A DNA stretch of 64,000 nt from Candidatus Geothrix skivensis (GCA_016721195.1 JADKIO010000005.1:301001-365000), one strand, 5' to 3'. Positions 42,528 through 52,422 are shown, counted from the first letter of the stretch. The notes: generated by a model not told the origin, from the sequence alone. Translations and numbers: made by a program.

Positions 42528-43716
42528 GGCCCGTTCCCAGGCATCACAGCGTGGTTTCTCCCTGGTGGAACTGCTGGTGGCCCTGACCTTCACCATGGTC
42601 CTGATGGCAGGCATGGCCAATGTCTACAAATCCAGCCTTTCCACGTTCTATACCGCGGGAGAAAGCGTCTCCAGTGCCCGCCGCAACCGCATGTCCGTGG
42701 ATCTGCTGATCGATGATCTGAACACCACCTGCATGTACCTGACGGACCTTTCTGTGCCGCCACCGGTGAGTGCAACGGTGCCGCCCTTCTTCATCGTTCC
42801 GAACATGCCCATCGCGAACGCCGGGCCCAATGATCCCGCCACCGGGGATGAGCTCTATTTCTACATGGACCAGTCCCTGGCCTTCGAGGGCGCCATTGCC
42901 GGGGCCGCCGGCAGCAACGTGACCCAGCGGACGGCTTCCGAGCTGGTGGTGGCGGGCGTGGTGCCGGATCCCGCCAACGACAATACCTTCATCATCGACT
43001 GCGGCAGCGACTCCTATGCGAAACAGGTCAAGAAGGGCCAGGTGTTCATCTTCAAGGATTCCTGGGAAACGGCCTACATCCAGAGCGATCCGTCCGTCTC
43101 GGGCAAGTTCGTGTCAGTGGTCGCAGGACCGGCACCCAATGCCATGATCACGGGCATGGGTCCCACGGGACTGCCCTCCAAGGCCAAGCACCTCGCCACC
43201 AGCGGCATCGTGTTCATCCTGCCCGCCCAGATGGTCCGCTACCGGATCGAGATCCTGAGGCTGGATCCTTCCGTACCCAATGGCATCCCCTGCCTCGTGC
43301 GGGACCAGGGCACCTACGACGCCACCGTTTTCACACCCACCCTCACCCAGCAGGTGGTTTCCGAGAACATCGCCGGGTTCAAGGTCTACCTGAGCACCGA
43401 TGCCGGCGTCTCCTGGGCCGGCCTGCTGCCCAGTGGGCTCCCGGCGGGGTATACCGGGTTCAGCAATGGGTGGGACCAGGGCATCCGTGCCGCGGTGGAC
43501 ACCCAGCTGGCGGCAAAGGGCCGCCCGGACTACAAATCGACCCGGTCCAGCGAGCACTGGTTCCGGTCCATTCCCACCCTGGTGCGGGTGGATGTCACCA
43601 CCCGCACGGCCACCCAGCGCTCGGAGTATTCCACGACCGGCACCACCCTCGCCTACCGGAACCTGACCCAGAGCCTGGTCTTCGTACCTCGGCACTCTGG
43701 CCTGTCCATGAACTGA
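42520..43716 (+). CDS. pilW: PilW-type minor pilin
   Basis: This 398-aa protein has a leader ending ASQRG, then FSLVELLVALTFTMVLMAGMANVYKSSL, with mature Glu5. The C-terminal globular region is large, as usual for PilW: beta-rich with several short Cys pairs (Cys in NTTCMYL, IIDCGSD, IPCLVRD). PilW helps form the initiating tip complex of type IV pili. The ATG at 42520 is preceded by CAGGAGG and overlaps pilV by 8 bp. Confidence 0.85.
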   Translation: MAKARSQASQRGFSLVELLVALTFTMVLMAGMANVYKSSLSTFYTAGESVSSARRNRMSVDLLIDDLNTTCMYLTDLSVPPPVSATVPPFFIVPNMPIANAGPNDPATGDELYFYMDQSLAFEGAIAGAAGSNVTQRTASELVVAGVVPDPANDNTFIIDCGSDSYAKQVKKGQVFIFKDSWETAYIQSDPSVSGKFVSVVAGPAPNAMITGMGPTGLPSKAKHLATSGIVFILPAQMVRYRIEILRLDPSVPNGIPCLVRDQGTYDATVFTPTLTQQVVSENIAGFKVYLSTDAGVSWAGLLPSGLPAGYTGFSNGWDQGIRAAVDTQLAAKGRPDYKSTRSSEHWFRSIPTLVRVDVTTRTATQRSEYSTTGTTLAYRNLTQSLVFVPRHSGLSMN

Positions 43717-43726
43717 AAGGCCCACC

Positions 43727-44347
43727 ATGCATCGCCTTCGACAGAACGATCTGAACCATTCCCAGGCAGGTGGCATCACCATCATCGTGGCCCTCATGCT
43801 GCTGGTACTGCTCACCGTGGCCGCCTTGGCCATGTCCCGGAACTCGCTGCGGGAGATCGTCACCTCCGGGTTCAGCCGCCAGGGGGCCATGGCCCGGAAT
43901 GTCGCCGATTCCGGCATCAACTGGTCCATCCACTGGATCGATCTCGAGAATGGCAAGCTGGCCAGCGGCACCGCGCTCCAGTTGGTCCGGTTGAAGGCTG
44001 GCCTGCTGGCGAACGACACCCTCTCCGGCAGGGCCAAGGACATCAATTCCACGGATTTCACCGCCCCGGTGGACTACCTTCAGGGGGGAACTCTGCAAGG
44101 TGAGCTCCAACTGGCCGGGGCCGCAGGGTTGACCCAGGGCTTCACCCTTGGCCTCACCCGCATGGGCAAGCTGCCCATCACCATGATGAGCCAGGGTGCA
44201 GGCTCCGGTGCCTTCACGCCAGCCTCGGGGGGGCCCCTGAAGCAGGCGCCTGACCTCTGGGCCATCCGTTCGGATGCCCAGGTCATCCAGGGACCCACCA
44301 CCTTCATCCACGCCAAAGAAGTCTGGATTTCCACGCCTGTCTTGTAG
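43727..44347 (+). CDS. pilX: PilX-type pilus assembly protein
   Basis: This 206-aa protein has an N-terminal PilX-like segment, QAGGITIIVALMLLVLLTVAALAMSRNSLREIVTSG. Here the hydrophobic stretch lacks the usual mature Glu5, as is common in PilX. The residues GGITIIVALM match the family. The rest is a modest mixed domain. It lies 10 bp after pilW. PilX joins the minor pilin tip complex; precise function in this lineage is inferred from order pilV-W-X-Y1. Confidence 0.78.
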   Translation: MHRLRQNDLNHSQAGGITIIVALMLLVLLTVAALAMSRNSLREIVTSGFSRQGAMARNVADSGINWSIHWIDLENGKLASGTALQLVRLKAGLLANDTLSGRAKDINSTDFTAPVDYLQGGTLQGELQLAGAAGLTQGFTLGLTRMGKLPITMMSQGAGSGAFTPASGGPLKQAPDLWAIRSDAQVIQGPTTFIHAKEVWISTPVL

Positions 44348-44362
44348 CCCAGGAGCACGGCC

Positions 44363-47300
44363 ATGATTCCCCACCGCCCCACCTTCCACCGTCTGCTCGC
44401 GGGCCTGCTCTTGGCCTCCGTGGCCGCGCTCCAGCCCCTCTTCGCCCAGCTGGACCCCAAGCTCCAGGGCAGCCGGACCGACTTCCTCGACCTCTACCAG
44501 CAGAGCGTCAACGTGGTCATGAAACCCGAGGTGGTATCGGTCTTCGACTTCTCGGGATCCATGCGTTGCGTCATGTTCCATCCGGGCTTCACCAACACAG
44601 ACACATCGGACAGTGGCACGATCGCCAATGATGCCTACCTGGCAGTGCGGCTCATGCGGCAGGGGGCCACCGGGCCGTACGATGTCGATTGCGTGCTCGA
44701 CCTGACCGGAACGGCGAACCTCGGTAATGGCGGTGCCTTCACCAAGCTCACGGCCGGGAAGCTGGTGCGGCCGGACGGTTCCCTGGTGACCGCGGCCAAT
44801 ATCGATGCGAACTACACCGTGACCTCGGGCCTGGATGGTGAGACGGCCTCCCCCAAGTCCTCGGATGCCCGGAACTGGGTGCGCAGTGCCTCCCATGTGC
44901 GGTTCGCCTACAACGGCAAGACCTTCGATATCCCCATCAACTGGACCGTCCTCTTCGATCCCGCAGACCCGGTGGTGCAGACTGATACCACCAACCCTGA
45001 CGTAGCTGCACGCAAGTACCTGAAGATGTACAACGCCTATCCCCTGAAAGCCACCCTGCTGGATCCGGCGGCCGCCAATCAGGAAGTAGAGATCGATCGA
45101 ACCTACCGCATCGGCAGCACCATCATCAATACTCCGAGTGGCACGCTCCCACCTCGCACCTTCGGTGGCGGCACGGTCGCCTTCCCCGCTCTCCCCGGGG
45201 GCTGGACACTGGTGCACTACACCTACGTCAAGGATGTCGCCCACCGCCCCTACTACTACAACTGGGTCTGGAACACCTCCACCATCACCCAGGCCACCGT
45301 GGCGGGAGGCCAGGGCTTCAAGAACCTCATCCCCGCCCGCACCCGCGTCCAGGCTGTCAAGGATGCCTCCTTCCGCACCTGGGCCAAGTACTACAACAAG
45401 GTCTTCTGGGCCTATCGATTCCTGAAATTTCGCAATCCCGCCGACACAGCCGATCAACAGGAAAGTGCGTCGAATCCCAGCAATGACAGCCGGAACGACT
45501 TCACCACGCGGAATCCGCTCACCCAGGCCACCAGCGGCCAGACCCAGCGCGGCTGGCAGTTGCTGAGCAATAACTCCCAGGTGGCGCTCAACCGGCTGGC
45601 AGCCTACCGTGCCGATGGCAGCACCACCCTGAACTCGGCCATGGCCAACACCCTCGCGCAGCTGAATGACCCCAACAACGTCTTCAACGATGTCGAAACC
45701 GGGGTCGACAAGCCCGTGGAGTGCCGCAACACCTACGTCATGCTCTTCACGGACGGTGTGCCCAACACGGATCCGGGCACTCCCACCAATACCAACACGC
45801 CCTATGTGGGCTCCGAGCCTGCTCCCGCTTTGGCCACCTTCGGCACCGCCAAGACAGGCAACACCTTCTTCGCCACGACCAAGACGCGAATCGATACCGC
45901 CAATGCCACGCCCTACTACAACATCATCAACCTGGCGGCCCTGGCCGCCCACGGCGGCGAGACCGACAACGGTGGCTTCACGGTGCCGACCTATCCCACT
46001 ACCACCCAGACTTTCCCCGGAACCACCGGCTGGCTGACCTCCGACTGGATTCCCTTCTGGATCAGGCAGCGCGGGGCCGGCAGCGAGAAGGTGACCTTCA
46101 AGAAGGCCCGGCCCATCACCACCATGACCGTGGGGGTAAGCCTGGCGGGGACCATCACGGATGCAGCCGCAGGCAAGCGGCGCCTCTTCCTCGCCGCGGC
46201 CTTCGGGAACCCCTCCGTCAAGGAATGGGACATCTCGGCTCTTACAGAATTCACCTTGGCGGACAGCTCGGATCCCAGCAAGGGCAAGACCCCCAATTCC
46301 ACCTACTTCTTCGACGCCACCAATCCCGACAAGCTCACCAAGAGCCTCGACGCAGCCTTCTATGAGCTGTCCCTGGCCTCCAACGTGAACGTCACCTCCA
46401 ACCCCAACCTCCCCTTCGTGGGGGCCAGCTTCGGGAACCAGATCTACCTGGGCAAATTCCAGCCCCCCGCCGCCGGTGGCGCCATCTGGCCCGGCGATGT
46501 GCTCATGTTCGGCACCCGGGAAGTCACTGGCCAGACCGTCATCATCGACAAGAGCGGAAACGTCACCACCGTCACCGACGAAACCACCGCCCAGTGGTCC
46601 GCCAAGAAAGCACTGGATAGCCGCCTCTGGAAGTACCGCAACCTCTACACCCGCACGCCTGGAGGCACGACCCTGAGGGCCTTCACGGACCTGGGGACCG
46701 ATTTTTCGGATGCCGCCAACGGCCTGCAGAAATACGTGGCCACGGCCATGACCGATCCCCTGGACAAGCAGAAGGTGATCCAGTTCGCCGCGGGAGGGGA
46801 CCTCACCAAGCCGGGGCCCGATCTTCGCCCCACGGCCAACCGCTCCACCATCATGGGCGACGTGATCAACTCCGCGCCCGCCGTCATCGAGTACAACTGG
46901 CTGGATGTGCAGGGTCTGCTCAGTTCCTATCCCCGTCTGGCGGCCGTGGGTGGCAACCGCTTCCGCCTGCTCCTGGTGGGCACCAACCAGGGTTGGCTCC
47001 ACGCCTTCGGCGAGGTCACCAAGAAGACGTCGGTCCTGGATGCGACCAACGTGACCCGGGAGATCGTGACGGGAGATGTCGAGGAACTCTGGAGCTTCAT
47101 GCCGACGGACTTCCTCGCGAACCTGAACTACATCACCGTGGCGAACAACCCCCACCGGTTCATGGTGGATGGCACCCCAGCCATCTACCACCTGGACCTC
47201 CCTCCCCTCAGCGGCGGGTCCGGCAACGGGGTGGTGGACGCCACCGAACGCGCCGTGGCCGTCATTGGGTTGCGGAAGGGAGGGCGAAGCTACTACGCCC

Positions 47301-47431
47301 TGGATATCCACAATCCCTTCACACCGTCCCTGAAATGGTCCATGGTCCCCGATGAGGCGGCCTCCCTCCCCGCCAGCCGGATCGTGGCCGGTGGACCCCC
47401 CTCGGCGACATCGGCACCAACGGTACCGTGA
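44363..47431 (+). CDS. pilY1: PilY1-like adhesin/tip protein, N-terminal part (frame ends early)
   Basis: This 1022-aa ORF has a signal peptide ending LFA with Gln29 at +1. A VWA-type domain follows with metal motif DFSGS (Asp62, Ser64, Ser66), a later MLFTDGVPNTDPG, and the start of the PilC/PilY1 beta-propeller: IMGDVINSAPAVIEYN, LLVGTNQGWLHAF, ELWSFMPTDFLANL, GGRSYYALDIHNPFTPSLKWSM. It then runs 30 codons and stops at 47431. The propeller continues in another frame in the next ORF. The change occurs near a six-C run (47396-47401). PilY1 caps the pilus and aids surface sensing and adhesion. Confidence 0.85.
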   Translation: MIPHRPTFHRLLAGLLLASVAALQPLFAQLDPKLQGSRTDFLDLYQQSVNVVMKPEVVSVFDFSGSMRCVMFHPGFTNTDTSDSGTIANDAYLAVRLMRQGATGPYDVDCVLDLTGTANLGNGGAFTKLTAGKLVRPDGSLVTAANIDANYTVTSGLDGETASPKSSDARNWVRSASHVRFAYNGKTFDIPINWTVLFDPADPVVQTDTTNPDVAARKYLKMYNAYPLKATLLDPAAANQEVEIDRTYRIGSTIINTPSGTLPPRTFGGGTVAFPALPGGWTLVHYTYVKDVAHRPYYYNWVWNTSTITQATVAGGQGFKNLIPARTRVQAVKDASFRTWAKYYNKVFWAYRFLKFRNPADTADQQESASNPSNDSRNDFTTRNPLTQATSGQTQRGWQLLSNNSQVALNRLAAYRADGSTTLNSAMANTLAQLNDPNNVFNDVETGVDKPVECRNTYVMLFTDGVPNTDPGTPTNTNTPYVGSEPAPALATFGTAKTGNTFFATTKTRIDTANATPYYNIINLAALAAHGGETDNGGFTVPTYPTTTQTFPGTTGWLTSDWIPFWIRQRGAGSEKVTFKKARPITTMTVGVSLAGTITDAAAGKRRLFLAAAFGNPSVKEWDISALTEFTLADSSDPSKGKTPNSTYFFDATNPDKLTKSLDAAFYELSLASNVNVTSNPNLPFVGASFGNQIYLGKFQPPAAGGAIWPGDVLMFGTREVTGQTVIIDKSGNVTTVTDETTAQWSAKKALDSRLWKYRNLYTRTPGGTTLRAFTDLGTDFSDAANGLQKYVATAMTDPLDKQKVIQFAAGGDLTKPGPDLRPTANRSTIMGDVINSAPAVIEYNWLDVQGLLSSYPRLAAVGGNRFRLLLVGTNQGWLHAFGEVTKKTSVLDATNVTREIVTGDVEELWSFMPTDFLANLNYITVANNPHRFMVDGTPAIYHLDLPPLSGGSGNGVVDATERAVAVIGLRKGGRSYYALDIHNPFTPSLKWSMVPDEAASLPASRIVAGGPPSATSAPTVP

Positions 47432-48702
47432 AGGATATCCTCAGCAAGTGGGGGTTCTCCTCCTGCACCCCTGCCTTCGGGCGCGTCCAGTTCAACAGCG
47501 TCATCCGGGACGCGGTCTTCCTGGGAGGTGGGTTCAGCGTCCCTGAAATTGAAACCAATTTCTCCAACACCAAACTCGGGCGCTCGGTCATGGCCATCGA
47601 TATCTATTCGGGTGAAGTGCTGGCCGCATCGGACTTGACCGATGGTTCCATCGGTGGCGCCACCGTGGGCCCCGTCAGCGCCGGCATCATCCCCTTCGAG
47701 TTCGTCCTCAACTCCGGCATGGCCCAGCGGGCCTACTTCCTGGACTACAAGGGAGGGCTCTGGTCCTGGGGTTCCAAGGCCGTCGTTGCCTCGTCGCCCT
47801 ATGTGGATTTCCGTCAGGACTCGTCGCAGATCACCAGCTGGAAGGTCCGGAAGGTCTTCCAGGACGATGACACCGTCGGCAAGGGGGCCCGGTACACCAC
47901 CCTTCCCGCTCCGTTCCGGGTCGGTTCCTTCCCGGGGGTCGGCAAGACCGGCTCAGCGGCACCCACCGCTGCGGGCATCGCCTTCGTCAGCGGAGACCGG
48001 AACAACCCCCTGGACCGGGAGTACGATGCCACCAATCCCGTCCCCGTGAATCACCGGCTGACCGTGGTCTTCGATCGGCAGGATAGCCGCGCCTGGAGTT
48101 TCGACACGGCGGCCGGTCCGGACAACGGCATCAGGTTTGCCAATCTGAAGGACTTCTCCAACAACATCGTGAGCAGCACCCCCGCGAACTCCTGCTCGGA
48201 TCCCATATTCGGCCTGATCACTCCCGGGTGCCCGAACTACTACCTGGCTCCCTACACAGGTCTTCCCCCCGTGCCCATTACACCTTCCTTTGGCTACTAC
48301 ATCAACTTCCCAGCCATATCGGGGGGGTACATTCCCAAGGGCATCAACCCACCCCTGGTGGTTGCAGGCAGCCTGTTCTATGCCTACTTCTCCCCCCTGG
48401 ACTCGGATCCCTGTGTCGGAGGAAGCGGAACGACCAACAGCTACCTCACCACTGATGTCATGAATCCCCTCGTGTCGGACTCCCGGGGCGGCCTGCTGTC
48501 CGTCAGCGGCCTGAAGTTCACCTGGGCCGGCGTGGCGTCGGACTTCTTTGCCATCGGCACCCGGGCGGTCCTGCAGGGTGGTGCGCTCTCTGTGAGCGAT
48601 CCCAAGGCGGGCATGAGTGCCACGACCATGGGCATCAACACGATCCAGGGCAATGCCACCCAGCGCTTCCCCAAGCCGCGTGCCTGGCGCACCGTGCACT
48701 GA
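47428..48702 (+). CDS. pilY1: PilY1 C-terminal part in shifted frame
   Basis: This 424-aa ORF continues the PilY1 beta-propeller (FGRVQFNSVIRDAVFLGGGF, GRSVMAIDIYSGEVLAAS, PVSAGIIPFEFVLNSGMAQRAYFLDYKGGLWSWG) and ends RFPKPRAWRTVH. It has no signal peptide, so alone it would stay in the cytoplasm. The in-frame sequence upstream of its GTG (LGDIGTNGT at 47401-47427) reads as natural protein, implying one original gene. Explanations are a one-base deletion or read error in the C run, a -1 ribosomal slip, or coupled translation from GTG at 47428, which overlaps the first ORF's TGA. Confidence 0.8.
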   Translation: MKDILSKWGFSSCTPAFGRVQFNSVIRDAVFLGGGFSVPEIETNFSNTKLGRSVMAIDIYSGEVLAASDLTDGSIGGATVGPVSAGIIPFEFVLNSGMAQRAYFLDYKGGLWSWGSKAVVASSPYVDFRQDSSQITSWKVRKVFQDDDTVGKGARYTTLPAPFRVGSFPGVGKTGSAAPTAAGIAFVSGDRNNPLDREYDATNPVPVNHRLTVVFDRQDSRAWSFDTAAGPDNGIRFANLKDFSNNIVSSTPANSCSDPIFGLITPGCPNYYLAPYTGLPPVPITPSFGYYINFPAISGGYIPKGINPPLVVAGSLFYAYFSPLDSDPCVGGSGTTNSYLTTDVMNPLVSDSRGGLLSVSGLKFTWAGVASDFFAIGTRAVLQGGALSVSDPKAGMSATTMGINTIQGNATQRFPKPRAWRTVH

Positions 48703-48728
48703 TTGGGGCATTCCGGCTTCTTTGATAT

Positions 48729-48750
48729 GGGGCCCTTCGGGGCCCCTTTT
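48729..48750 (+). terminator. Terminator of the pilin operon (UUCG loop)
   Basis: GGGGCCC (48729-48735), TTCG, GGGCCCC (48740-48746), then TTTT. It lies 27 bp after the pilY1 stop and is a textbook Rho-independent terminator. Confidence 0.9.
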
Positions 48751-48784
48751 CATGGGTGGGGTTGGGGAGGTGGTACGCTGAGGT

Positions 48785-49603
48785 GTGTCGGCTCCTCCAC
48801 CCATCGCCCGTCTTCGCCCCAAGAAGGCCTTCGGCCAGAACTTCCTGGTGAACGAGGGCGCCATCGCCACCATCGTGGGTTCGGCCCTTGGCTCGGAGGC
48901 GACCCGCCTGCTGGAGATCGGGCCCGGTCCGGGGGTCCTCACGGAGCGCCTGCTGGCGGATGGCCGACCCCTCTGGGCCGTGGATCTGGATCCAGAGGCC
49001 TGCGAGTTGCTGCGGTTGCGCTTTGCGGGTCGGGATCACTTCCACCTGCTGGAAGGCGACGCGGTGCGGATATCGCTGCCGGAGGGCGATCCCTGGTCCG
49101 TGGTCGGCAACCTGCCCTACAACGCCGCCACGCCCATCCTGGCCCGGCTGCTCACCGAAGGCATCGCCTGGGAGCGCATGGTGCTCATGTTCCAGCTGGA
49201 AGTGGCCCAGAAGCTCATGGGTGTGCCCGGCATCAAGGCCTACGGGCCCCTGTCGGTGCTGGCCCAGCTATGCGCGCGGCTCACCCGCCTGGTGAAGCTG
49301 GGCCCCGGCTCCTTCCGGCCCGCGCCCAAGGTGGACTCGGCAGCAGTGCTGTTCGAGCCCCGCACCGATGCCCCGACCCTTGCGGAACGCCGGGCCCTTC
49401 TCATCGTGCTGCACCGCTCCTTCGGCCATCGCCGCAAGACCCTGGCCAACAACTGGCAGGGGGGCCTGTCGGCAGAATCCCTTGGCTCAGTGGGGCTGGC
49501 ACCGATGCTCCGCGCTGAAGTGATCGCGCCCGCGGCATGGCTGACTGCCACGCGTCAACTCATGAACCATCATCCGGAGGTGTTCCCATCGCCATGCCCC
49601 TAG
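48785..49603 (+). CDS. rsmA: 16S rRNA dimethyladenosine transferase RsmA/KsgA
   Basis: This 272-aa SAM-dependent methyltransferase dimethylates two adjacent adenosines near the 3' end of 16S rRNA, late in 30S assembly. Family motifs are PKKAFGQNFLVNEGAI, the SAM loop LEIGPGPGVLTERLL, AVDLDPEAC and catalytic VVGNLPYNAATPIL. The C-terminal head has SFRPAPKVDSAAVLF. The start is GTG at 48785. Its last 10 bp overlap the RNase J gene, so the two RNA-processing genes are probably one transcript. Confidence 0.95.
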   Translation: MSAPPPIARLRPKKAFGQNFLVNEGAIATIVGSALGSEATRLLEIGPGPGVLTERLLADGRPLWAVDLDPEACELLRLRFAGRDHFHLLEGDAVRISLPEGDPWSVVGNLPYNAATPILARLLTEGIAWERMVLMFQLEVAQKLMGVPGIKAYGPLSVLAQLCARLTRLVKLGPGSFRPAPKVDSAAVLFEPRTDAPTLAERRALLIVLHRSFGHRRKTLANNWQGGLSAESLGSVGLAPMLRAEVIAPAAWLTATRQLMNHHPEVFPSPCP

Positions 49604-51309
49604 CGCCCGAATTCGAAGCCTGGACCGAGGCTCCCGCCGCCGATGAGTTGCGGCTCATCCCCATCGGGGGGCTGGGCGAGTTCGGCATGAACGCCCTGGT
49701 CGTGCACAGTGCCCGGAGCCTCTTCCTGGTGGACTGCGGCCAGCTCTTCCCCTCGGACGATCAGCCGGGCATCGATTCCATCGTGCCGGACTTCGCCTAC
49801 CTGGAACCCTTCGCGGATCAGCTCCAGGCCGTGCTGTTGACCCATGGCCACGAGGACCACATCGGCGCGCTGCCCTATTTCCTGCGCCGCTGGCCCATTC
49901 CCGTCTACGGCACCGCCTTCACCCTGGGGTTGGTGGAGAACAAGCTGCGGGAGCATGATCTGGATGCCCGGCTGCTCCGCCCCGTGAAGGACTACGGCCG
50001 GGTGAAGATCGGCGATGGCGAGATCGAGGCGGAGTGGATCCCCGTCACCCACAGCATTCCCGACGCCTGCGCGCTTGCCCTGCACACCCCCCAGGGCGTG
50101 GTGGTGCACTCGGGCGACTTCAAGCTGGATCCCGAGCCCCTGGATGGCCGGTTTACGGGCCTGCCGCGTCTGAAGGCCCTGGGCGATGCGGGCGTGCGCC
50201 TGCTCATGGCCGATTCCACCAACGTGGGCCGCCCCGGGCGCTCCCCCTCGGAAGCCGTGTGCCGCGAAGGGCTGGAGGCTGCCTTCGAGCGGACCAAGGG
50301 CCGCCTCTTCGTCACCACCTTCAGCTCCAACATCCACCGCCTCCAGACCGTGGTGGACCTGGCCTACGAGTTCCGTCGCCGGGTGGTGCTGCTGGGCCGC
50401 AGCCTGGACCGCAACCTTGCCCTGGCCCGGTCCCTCAAGCGGCTGGACCTGCCCGACGACCTCCTGGTGGACGTCAAGGATGCCCACCTCTTCGACAAGG
50501 ATGAGCTGGTGGTGCTGTGCACCGGCAGCCAGGGCGAGCCCATGAGCGGGCTGGCCCGCCTGCTCCGGCGGGAGGTGAAGGGCCTGCCCATGGAGCCTGG
50601 CGATCGGCTGGTGGTGAGCGCCCGGGCCATCCCGGGCAACGAGGTGGCCATTTCACACATGCTCGATACGGCGGAGCGGCTGGGGGCGGAGACCTCCATC
50701 GAGGGACTGGGACCCGTGCACGCCTCGGGACATGGCAGCCGCGACGAACTGGCGGACCTCATCCAGGCCGTGCGGCCCCGGCAGATGGTGCCGGTGCATG
50801 GCACCTACCGGAACCTGCGGGCCCACGGCAAGCTGGCCGCGGAACTGGGCTGGCCGCCCGAGCGGATCTCCCTGCTGGATGGTGGCCTCTGCCTGCGCCT
50901 CTTCAAGGACGGCCGGGTGGATATGCCAGGCGTGGTGCCCGTGGGCAAGTGCTTCGTACACCAGGGCGTGGACCACATGGTGGATGCCCGGGTGGTGCAG
51001 GACCGCCTCATCCTGCAGGAGGACGGCGTGGTCTTCGCCACCCTGCTGGTGGATCCCCAGACTGGGGAGTTGGCGGCGACGCCCACCATCCTCAGCCGGG
51101 GCTTCGTGATGCTTTCCGATGACGAGGCTTACGCAGAGCTTTTGGCCGGTGTGGCCCGCAAGGCCTACAACGAGGCGCCACCGGAGGTCCGCAAGAACGG
51201 CGAGGCCCTGCGGGACACCCTGCGCCTGGCCCTGAGGCGGATCATCCGCAAGACCACCTCCACCCGGCCCCTGGTGATCCCCGTGATCCTCGAGGCCCCT
51301 CCCAGCTGA
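49594..51309 (+). CDS. rnj: Ribonuclease J
   Basis: This 571-aa metallo-beta-lactamase/beta-CASP RNase has exo- and endonuclease activity in mRNA decay and rRNA maturation. The first fold begins ELRLIPIGGLGEFGMNALVV, the metal site is LLTHGHEDHIGALPYFLRRW, and VTHSIPDACALAL and VVHSGDFKLDPEP follow. The beta-CASP region has LFVTTFSSNIHRLQTV and LCTGSQGEPMSGL, and the late motif is VPVHGTYRNLRAHGKLA. The start is ATG 49594, overlapping the rsmA end; GGAGG lies 13 bases before it, somewhat far. Confidence 0.95.
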   Translation: MPLAPEFEAWTEAPAADELRLIPIGGLGEFGMNALVVHSARSLFLVDCGQLFPSDDQPGIDSIVPDFAYLEPFADQLQAVLLTHGHEDHIGALPYFLRRWPIPVYGTAFTLGLVENKLREHDLDARLLRPVKDYGRVKIGDGEIEAEWIPVTHSIPDACALALHTPQGVVVHSGDFKLDPEPLDGRFTGLPRLKALGDAGVRLLMADSTNVGRPGRSPSEAVCREGLEAAFERTKGRLFVTTFSSNIHRLQTVVDLAYEFRRRVVLLGRSLDRNLALARSLKRLDLPDDLLVDVKDAHLFDKDELVVLCTGSQGEPMSGLARLLRREVKGLPMEPGDRLVVSARAIPGNEVAISHMLDTAERLGAETSIEGLGPVHASGHGSRDELADLIQAVRPRQMVPVHGTYRNLRAHGKLAAELGWPPERISLLDGGLCLRLFKDGRVDMPGVVPVGKCFVHQGVDHMVDARVVQDRLILQEDGVVFATLLVDPQTGELAATPTILSRGFVMLSDDEAYAELLAGVARKAYNEAPPEVRKNGEALRDTLRLALRRIIRKTTSTRPLVIPVILEAPPS

Positions 51310-51355
51310 GGTCCGCCTTCGTGAGCGCCTTCAACGTCCTTCCGCCAGACGCGGA

Positions 51356-52342
51356 CTAGAAGGTGTTCCCGATCCGGAAGACCAGGGCCAGTCCCAGGAA
51401 GCGGTCCGTGCCGAAGGTTTCTGAACGGGTGGCCCCCACCTGCACCTCCAGCGTAAAGGTGGAAGTGGCCTTCCAACTCGCCACCCCCCTGTAGGTGTCC
51501 GAGACTTCCCCCGTGAGGTGATCCACATTTTGATCGACCTCCAGCAACCACTTCGAGCGGCGGAGGCTGGCTTCGAGCCCCAGGGTCGCGGTGGAATCCA
51601 GCAGGGCCGCCTTGGTGCTCAGGTTGGAATTGGCGATGCGCTTGAACCGGTCCACCAGGCCGCCGTACAGGGCCTTGAACACGTCGGAGCTCACCTGCCC
51701 GGCGGCATTCCGGATCCGGGTGACATCGGTGCTTCCCTCGAAGGCGTCATAGGTGTAATGGGTGTAGGAACCGAAGCAGCGCCAGACCTCGCCGCCGAAT
51801 TCAAAATTGCCCCCGATGCCCTGATCGCTGAGGCTCAGGTCGGCATAGCCCGTCACTGCCACCGGACCACTGGGCGTGGTGATCACCCGCCCGGTGAACT
51901 GGAGGCGGTCGAACTCCGTCCTGCGGGTGGAGAGCTCAAGTCCCAGCCGCCAGGTGCCTCTGTCCAGGGCGGGCTGCAGGTAGTAGCGCCGGGAGCTCAG
52001 CAGATTGGACATGGTGGAGCGATCGACCTGCAGGCCCAGTTCCGCGAGACCCCAGTAATAGCTGCCCCCCAGGCTGGTAATGGTGGTCGTGGTGGCATTC
52101 CCATCGGGGCTGGTGGCCTGGTTGGTGGAAGCCAGGTTGGAGCGGTCCCCCGACAGAAACAGGGTCAGATCCCGGTTCGCATTCCAGGTGACCTTCCCCT
52201 GGTACCTCCTGCCCTCGGCGCTGTCGGCCTCCCCGCCCAGTCTGACGACGACCTTGGGGGTTGTCAGGACGGCAAGTTCCAGATCGGTCATGGATTGGGC
52301 CCACGCGCAGGTTGCGAGCAGTCCCAGGAACAGCTGTTTCAC
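51356..52342 (-). CDS. Outer-membrane beta-barrel protein
   Basis: This 328-aa protein has a short signal peptide (MKQLFLGLLATCAWA, Gln16 at +1). The mature chain is amphipathic strands throughout (RRYQGKVTWNANRDLTLFLSGDRSN, YYWGLAELGLQVDRSTM, FTLEVQVGATRSET) and ends RFLGLALVFRIGNTF, a canonical Bam C-terminal signal with final Phe. About 14-16 strands could fit. No transport or receptor family is recognised. It is flanked by convergent RNase J and the CpxP-like gene on the same strand, 80 bp away. Confidence 0.75.
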   Translation of the reverse strand: MKQLFLGLLATCAWAQSMTDLELAVLTTPKVVVRLGGEADSAEGRRYQGKVTWNANRDLTLFLSGDRSNLASTNQATSPDGNATTTTITSLGGSYYWGLAELGLQVDRSTMSNLLSSRRYYLQPALDRGTWRLGLELSTRRTEFDRLQFTGRVITTPSGPVAVTGYADLSLSDQGIGGNFEFGGEVWRCFGSYTHYTYDAFEGSTDVTRIRNAAGQVSSDVFKALYGGLVDRFKRIANSNLSTKAALLDSTATLGLEASLRRSKWLLEVDQNVDHLTGEVSDTYRGVASWKATSTFTLEVQVGATRSETFGTDRFLGLALVFRIGNTF

Positions 52343-52422
52343 GGGTCTCCCATTCCTGGTCGGGTCTCTGATCGCGGCCGGGTCAGTTCCATCCTAGAGT
52401 ACGGCTGTCGTGGTCCGCAGGC

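Noticed and set aside
43595..47311. 1238-aa open frame antisense to the pilin genes
   Set aside because: Runs opposite pilX and pilY1, low-complexity composition, no domain; a shadow frame.
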